A stretch of 64,000 nt of DNA, taken from assembly GCA_037179385.1 (NCBI GenBank), contig CM074185.1, positions 14,640,866 through 14,704,865 on the forward strand, written 5' to 3'. A program made the position numbers and the translations under genes. Of this stretch, positions 58,233 through 64,000 are shown in pieces. The notes below the pieces were generated by a model that had not been told where the DNA came from, searched no databases, and saw only the letters and a program-made list of their open reading frames with translations. The first letter of the stretch is position 1. Each line of letters starts with the position of its first letter. Source of the stretch: Holothuria scabra (taxonomy: Eukaryota; Echinodermata; Holothuroidea; Aspidochirotida; Holothuriidae).

Positions 58233-58800
58233 TTAAAAGAAGGGTTTAAGGTCACAACAGGATTTGGTATTTTAGAGGGGTACTCATTCTAAGCATTTTG
58301 GTGAAATTTGCATTGAAATCCGATGTGTAGTTCACAAGATATAAGCATGTAAAATTGTCATATTTTCAACAAAAAGTGAACTTGAACCAAGCACGTATGA
58401 CATCACATCCCCACATTAGAGCACAGTCTTTTGTTTTTCTTAAAACATCAGACTTGATTTTCTCCTCAACAATCACACATTATTAAAACGTGATTGCATA
58501 AGTGGCATGAGAACTTTACAAACTTTGCATCCCCCACAGGGAGGTCCTATTCCTATTAACTTCAAGGTCAACAAAACAGTCTGATAAAACAAAGTGAAAC
58601 AAAGCATTCCTTGTCAATGTGAGGAAGTGATAAAAGCTCTGCTGCCCTCAGACTCACTTTTGAACACAAATCTACTGACTTCATTTTCCAATATCTCAAG
58701 AAATACATGTCCGATTTGAATGAAACTTTCACCACACGGTGTAGATTAGGTTTCTCTTTCACATATGAAAATTAAATTTTTGCTTAAACCTTCCCTTTAA
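58233..58800. repeat. Fold-back dispersed repeat, copy 2
   Basis: It starts TTAAAAGAAGGGTTTAAGG and ends CTTAAACCTTCCCTTTAA. Arms GGTGAAATTTGCATTGAAAT and (reversed) GGTGAAAGTTTCATTCAAAT are imperfect inverses. It is collinear with 38,674-39,328 but carries the 120-bp segment once and some extra DNA in the middle (TTTCTTAAAACATCAGACTT). Located in the putative intron after the exon ending at 57,930. Confidence 0.7.
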
Positions 58801-59859
58801 GCCTTTAAAATGTTTATCGTCTTAAATGCGAGGTTATCGTCCAGATGATATTTCTGGCAATGGTCTTCAACTTACATTTTAATATCAAAAAAGGGCATCC
58901 GGTAGTTTCAATGGCTTAAACACGTGTTACGTCAACTGTTAAGCAGGTTTATATGTCATGTGCTACTGTATGATGTACATTTGTAGAGAATTTTTTTTTA
59001 TTTTTTGTATTTTTTGCATTTGATTAGAAAAACCAAAGAGAAGTATGAGATTTACATTTAGCTCTCAGGCATTCCCCAATTTGAAGTAAATGCTTTCAAA
59101 CTAACCCTCCCTTTCGTTGTTAGAGTTTCCAGCCAAACTCTTTGTTGAGCACGATATGTAACTTTAGTTGTTTTACATGAACTAGAAAGAAAATTGTCCA
59201 GGGTAACGAGAGTCAATATATGTATCCCAAAGACTTCTATGATTTACGTGAGACCATCTAACAACATTGTAACAATTGCGACATTAATTAATGACGTAGC
59301 GTATACACCAAAAACGGGATGAGTCGTTTGCTTGTTTTACTTAAAGTTGAGCCTACATCAGAGCCAGCATAACTCATTAGAACGTTTGAAAATAGTCAAG
59401 GACTGCAAATGTCATTCATAATGAGCATTGCATCTTTTGTAGCTTTAAATAGCAAACAAAAAACACGCAACGTACGGGACAGAGTAGGTCCATACATCAT
59501 ATCATCCCAAAATAGAATTAGAAAATTTTTTAAAGTTGTTCCTCTGTAGTAAGTAAGCCTGATTGGTCTTACATTATTAATGGATCACATCGTTAATCTA
59601 GCTATGACATAATTCCTCACTTTCTACTTTTGCATAAAACAGTTGTTGAACCGAAGAGTTAGTCAAAATGTTATTTTATATTATAATGTCAATTCCCTAT
59701 ATCACCAAGCCTGTAATAATTAAAACCACTGCTAAGCAAAGAAATGGAATTGCCGCTATTTTTCGCCTACTTTTGATGGCAAATCCTAAACAAGATTTAT
59801 GGGAAATTGCCCTTAACATGCCGTGTCGTTACTCCTTGAAAAAGCAACATAGACACCCG
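58801..59859. other. Stretch with no recognised gene
   Basis: AT-rich. A 76-codon plus-strand frame (59,668-59,898) ends inside the repeat at 59,860 and shows no domain. No exon with good splice sites was found. Confidence 0.4.
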
Positions 59860-60130
59860 AGTAGATCAAAGGCGGTGTGGGGTGTAACTGGTATCTGAGT
59901 TTGTTACAGGATCTGTGCCCTCTAATGAGCTATGCTTTCATTGTGTTCACAATGCTTGAAAAACAATTAGAACATGCTTGACTGGCCTTTTAACTAACCC
60001 CAAGTATTATGTAACTTTTCGTGTATTTTAATATATCTGGTACTGTCAGTCACTTAATCAAAGGTGAAACGTGACTATCAAGTGTGCGTGTAGCGTGTTT
60101 GATTTTCTCCCTGAAGCGATAAGAGATAAT
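59860..60130 (+). repeat. Dispersed repeat, pair of 24,990-25,265
   Basis: GGGGTGTAACTGGTATCTGA, GTTTGTTACAGGATCTGTGC, GAGCTATGCTTTCATTGTGT match the partner. The copies are about 35 kb apart and in the same orientation. Confidence 0.55.
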
Positions 60131-60864
60131 CAGGCAGAGAAGGAGGATGTAACAAAAAGTTAGAAGGAACGTTTCATCATGAAAGTTATATCAACTTCTC
60201 TTACCGAGGGAGGAATCGAAGGAATCGTTTTCTTCTAAAAGATGCATTGAATACACCGGAATTTAGATAAACATGCAAGCTGTAGATGAAATAGTCTGTC
60301 ATTTCCTATTATCATACGCTAAACTCAATGAGATTGTAATAGACGAGTTTAGTCATTTCCTTTGGTGGCTTTGCACATGGGCACATGCGCACATCCTCCA
60401 GATCGTCGGGATAAACAAGCCAGTGCCTTATGTACAACAAGTAATCCAAACTTTGAGATTACATGAAAATTTTGTGAAATCATTTTTTCTTAATCCTTCC
60501 ATACATAAGGAGGGATCTCAGTTCTGTTTTGTTGAGTGGATTGTGTCTAAATTGTCTTCTTGATGTACAAATTAGCATTTTAATCTGTCATAAAGTAGTA
60601 GACTGAGACCCATTTTTCATTCGAGTTAGCTTGATAGTTAATGTTGGTGTACCAATGGGCTACAAGGGGGGGGGGGGCGGGTTCTGGGCACTGCAAAATC
60701 CACCTGCAAGATGATCCCTTATGTTTTGCAGTCTGAATGTATAATATCTATCTAGCTTAATCTCAGGGTGTTGTGGTAAAGTCACAGTTTCTGACGTAAC
60801 ATATTCCGTCAACTGTGTAACAGTAGGTATAGACCTAGGCTAAAGCTTGCACACAACCCCTTTT
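60131..60864. other. Stretch with a 96-codon frame, not supported
   Basis: The plus-strand frame 60,273-60,563 begins with ATG and has a plausible amino-acid mix, including Trp and His. It has no recognisable domain, and no acceptor or donor fits the candidate gene's phase. A 12-G run is at 60,666-60,677. Confidence 0.3.
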
Positions 60865-61045
60865 CTAGAAATTGTCCGGACTATCGAGTGTCTGGGATAG
60901 AAAATGTCCGGGTGAATTTTGTTCACAGAGGCAACTGTCGAGGTGGGCATTCATTGTCCCGCGTGCCAATTGTTCGCAGTAGGAACTGTCCGGTTGTGAA
61001 TTGTACGGTGGGTATTGTCCGGCTGTCAATTTTCCGGGTGGGATT
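60865..61045 (+). repeat. Degenerate minisatellite AATTGTCCGG, locus 2
   Basis: AAATTGTCCGGACTATCGAG, AAAATGTCCGGGTGAATTTT, AACTGTCCGGTTGTGAATTG, GGTATTGTCCGGCTGTCAAT and TTTTCCGGGTGGGATT repeat at about 20-25 bp spacing. Same vocabulary as 57,080-57,330. Confidence 0.65.
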
Positions 61046-61903
61046 CAAGATATCAGCCGGAACTTAGATGGCTGAAAAAGCAAAATTGCTGACAGTTCTA
61101 GGCTATAATTACGTCATATGTCAATAATGGGAAAAATAAGCCTTTATAATATTGTTTACATGTTTTTACCTAAATCGCAGTTCTTATGTAGACCACAAAC
61201 TCAAAACCCATTGTTCTGGACATTTTAAATGATACAGATAACCAAGGTGATGGAAAAAAAAAAACAAAATAAACACCAATGTAAAATTGAATTATGAATA
61301 ACGAAGTAATAACAATTTAAAGAATGAAAATAACCCTAAAAAGATGGATTTTGCACAGATGATCTTCTGTATTCGTCCTGTTTCATGCCAAACAATCACA
61401 AGTTTTATTTCGAAACGTTTTGTTGAAATTCAGACCAACCAAGGTAACGAAACATGGCGGTCGAGTGTGTTGGTACATATATAAGATTAAAAAGGTAATC
61501 CATATAAATATATTTTGCACATGCAAACCTAAGTGTATGAAAAAAGCTTAACTAAAAATCTTTAGAATTATATAAGTCTAGGCTATTAATTTATCATCAT
61601 TTCACACAACCAAGATGGTGGAAACTACAAATTAAGTGACCAGCAGTTGTTTTTATACTGAAACACTGAATTTGTATTTTGTGGTCATTTTTAGTTTTTG
61701 GTTTGTTATTATTTTAAGGTAATTTTACTCTAGATTTGGTGGCTATTTTGTTTTTCAGCCATTTAGTTAACCTAAATCCCACCAAAAGTTCAAAAAATTA
61801 CGTTGGAATTTATTCAATAAAATAAGAAACAATTTACAGGGTAGACATCTTAACTGTATTATTTTGAAAACAATATTTTGTTTATTTTTTCCTTTTTCTA
61901 AAG
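61046..61903. other. Stretch with ACCAAG-ATGG-type motifs, no gene
   Basis: AACCAAGGTGATGGAAA (about 61,239), AACCAAGGTAACGAAACATGG (about 61,438) and CAACCAAGATGGTGGAAAC (about 61,608) suggest an old, strongly decayed repeat with units of roughly 170-200 bp. I cannot align whole units by eye. Confidence 0.35.
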
Positions 61904-61950
61904 TCCTCCTGACTCTCTGGCGAAGAGCAGTTGGGCAAACCAAACAATAA
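61904..61950 (+). CDS. Speculative terminal exon of the candidate gene
   Basis: A very strong pyrimidine tract (TTTTTTCCTTTTTCTAAAG) ends at 61,903. The following TC completes the codon left open at 57,930, then 14 codons (LLTLWRRAVGQTKQ) reach TAA at 61,948. The whole protein would be about 86 residues. The AAAG acceptor is unusual, no AATAAA signal follows closely, and a pyrimidine tract is easy to find by chance. Low confidence. Confidence 0.18.
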
Positions 61951-62929
61951 TCCCAAAGGATTTCTGTTTCCCAAGGAAGCTACGGCCACTCAAGGACAAC
62001 ACTTAACTGACCAACCTCACCGCCCTCAGACCATTTACATCATTGATCTGTCATGTATGGCTCCATTCTAGACTGGAACAGATCTTAACCAAATGGCCGA
62101 GAAGCAATCTTTATTTTTTTTCCTTTAATTAATTAGAAGCAAATACCATAAATTTATGGCCATTTTGTTTTTGGCAGCAATTTCGAAAAATTGGGACCTA
62201 AATTAGTTACCATTACACTTTCATTGATTCCAAATTTCGCGGTCATAGCATTGTATAGTGTTGATTCAGAGTAGTGGCAAAGGGATTGTTCGTTAAATGC
62301 CTCTGGCCCATGGGACATGGGCACAAACGACTTTTCTTCCAATAAGGTACCACAGCAAAATGACACGTTGATTTGGTTGGCATTCTTAATATATTCCTTG
62401 ATCTTGAAACTATGGGCAAAAAGGTCGTCCACGTGACGTTGAAATTAATACGTCATTGATCATACACAGCAGGTGTAAAACCGGCATGTGCCGTACAACA
62501 GCACAATAATACAATGGCTGACTAGAAAAGAAAAAAGAGACAATAAACGCAGTGAAGTCGGTGCACGGCCAATATAGGCAGCAGAATTATGATTCAGTAT
62601 GCCTCCTACACCTAACTGTATTATAGTTATATAATATAAATAGTTACCCAATGGCGGTCACTTTGGAAAAAGGCGGAACTGCAGTCTCCATTCCAACATT
62701 TTCTGTGCTAACGTATAAAATGTTATTCAAAAGGTTCCTCTGAAGAATATTATACCACTCATGAAGGTTATGAGAGGTGCATGGTGGTTTCTTCCAGTCC
62801 CGACCATAAAAGAATGTTTTATTTATTCCATTTGATCTTTTTATGAAAATTGGTATTGTACGATAATCTCCTAAAAGAACAAATGATTTTTAACTCACGG
62901 CAATTATATACAGTTGTACCCAGGTGGGT
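61951..62929. other. Stretch with no recognised feature
   Basis: A 92-codon minus-strand frame (62,154-62,432) and a 63-codon one lack motifs. Possible 3' UTR of the candidate gene if the terminal exon is real. Confidence 0.35.
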
Positions 62930-63130
62930 TTTATTTGGGTTCAAAGTGAGTTGAGCAAAGTGGGTAAGCCAAGCAATTTTTTATACATTCCTACCATGGG
63001 ATATACAGTTCGTCTAGCGTGTCTATATCATTTCAAATATCCCAATTAAATCTACCAGCCCGACTAAGCCCAGCATTACCAGCTAAAGCCCAGATGGGGC
63101 CTAGCTGGACTGGTTGGCTGGGATAGCAAA
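62930..63130. repeat. CCCAG/CTGGG-rich inverted-motif segment
   Basis: CCCAGGTGGGTTTTATTTGG opens it. CAGCCCGACTAAGCCCAGCA, AAGCCCAGATGGGGCCTAGC and CTGGTTGGCTGGGATAGC close it. The CCCAG and CTGGG motifs occur in both orientations, so the segment can fold back partially. It looks like a short dispersed repeat. Confidence 0.4.
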
Positions 63131-64000
63131 ATGCCCATGAAAGTGATGAAAGTGATGTATTACATACAAATATAAGTGGCTATAAAGGGTTTGAGCAATG
63201 GTAAACACTCTCTGGTTACCATGGCAACTAGGTTAAAATTAATATTTATGAATTAACAAATTGAGTAATGCAAAACGTAAATGAAATCAAATCAAATCTA
63301 ATGCTTTACACCCTGAAATTTTTGCATTGGGACCGTTCAACTTATTAATCTTTAATTCAAAAGAGTTTAAAATGGAGGCCATTTTGAAATAATTGGCAAA
63401 CCCCTGGTACATGTAAAAAGAGCAAATACTTTGTCAGAATCTGTGATTTCTAATCTAGGCCGACATCATATCAAATTTTATGAAACAAATAACGCAAATC
63501 CCCAAAATTCTACAAAACGTCCAGGATTATGCTGCCCACTTTTTCTTTTGACATAATCCTAGCTGTATAATTATTTTATCACTAGTGGTGAGAAAATCGT
63601 TGCGTTGCTCACAGATCATTCACAGTCAATAAGAATTGCCTGCAAGGGTACGAAATTCAGGGGCGTAGGCACGGGTGTGCGTACGCCCCCCCCCCCCCCC
63701 CCACAGAAGCAATAGTTCCGCTCCAGCCTGTTGAATTAAAATTTAGTGATCATTTTGTACACGATAACTGCAAAATTCATTTTGTCATGTAGTAAAACTA
63801 CTATCGAACAACCTTGATTAATTTTGAATTTGTTGTTTTCCAATTGACGTAGGCTAAAGTGGTGTCTTTATTTCTTACAAAAAGTTGGAAAGAACTAGAA
63901 AAATATACCCATATCTCCTAGGAGTTACCTCGTGCGTCTGAGGCAAAGAAAGCAGCGTCCTTACTTTGAGCCGGTACGTGGGCCATCCATGGCTATATGC
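63131..64000. other. Window end; GC-rich motif and 17-C run
   Basis: The only notable item is GGGGCGTAGGCACGGGTGTG followed by CGTACG and 17 C (63,686-63,702), of the GGCGTAG repeat class. A microsatellite-like GAAAGTGATGAAAGTGATG lies near 63,137. No gene recognised. Confidence 0.4.

Noticed and set aside
60273..60563. 96-codon plus-strand frame as an exon of the candidate gene
   Set aside because: No acceptor gives the required phase and no domain is visible.

Overview
This window is eukaryotic, repeat-rich, AT-rich intergenic and intronic DNA. No open reading frame exceeds 141 codons. There are spliced-looking exons, decayed non-LTR retrotransposons (LINEs), a tRNA-derived SINE and many short inverted-repeat elements. 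The style of the dispersed repeats (GGCGTAGCC-type GC-rich repeats, TAGGCCTA-rich unique DNA, CGTACC hexamer arrays, degenerate AATTGTCCGG minisatellites) suggests a marine invertebrate deuterostome. An echinoderm, perhaps a sea cucumber, is my best guess, but the sequence alone does not prove it. There are no bacterial operons, CRISPR arrays or rRNA genes. Layout: 1-7.2 kb is mostly unique, with a 31-bp hairpin insertion and scattered repeat fragments. A diverged multi-kilobase segmental duplication links 7.2-12.3 kb (copy 1) to 29.4-36.5 kb (copy 2), and its middle module recurs at 12.6-13.7 kb (copy 3). The copies differ by clean insertions, so filled and empty target sites can be compared inside the window: a 172-bp element in copy 1, a 1,378-bp element in copy 2 and a hairpin in copy 3. 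From 15,988 to 21,557 lies the most striking object: a nearly identical tandem array (A-B)x4-A with a period of 1,342-1,345 bp. Module A is a 193-195 bp fold-back element and B is about 1,150 bp of apparently non-coding DNA; the array starts and stops at A termini. From 37.9 to 44.3 kb there are two related hexamer arrays, a fold-back repeat with a 120-bp internal duplication, and a tandem array of about 155 bp period. From 44.8 to 49.5 kb lie three LINE fossils, one nested inside another. From 51.6 kb onward there is a candidate plus-strand gene: three exons with compatible phases (51,624-51,639; 52,558-52,596; 57,772-57,930) and a speculative terminal exon (61,904-61,950). Its product is unrecognised. 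The introns carry a piggyBac-type MITE, a long fold-back, a tRNA-Glu-like SINE and degenerate minisatellites. Apart from this gene I support no protein-coding gene of known function. Most of the window is explained by transposition, segmental duplication and tandem amplification. Coordinates of dispersed repeats are alignments made by eye, accurate to about 10-30 bp unless a target-site duplication fixes them.
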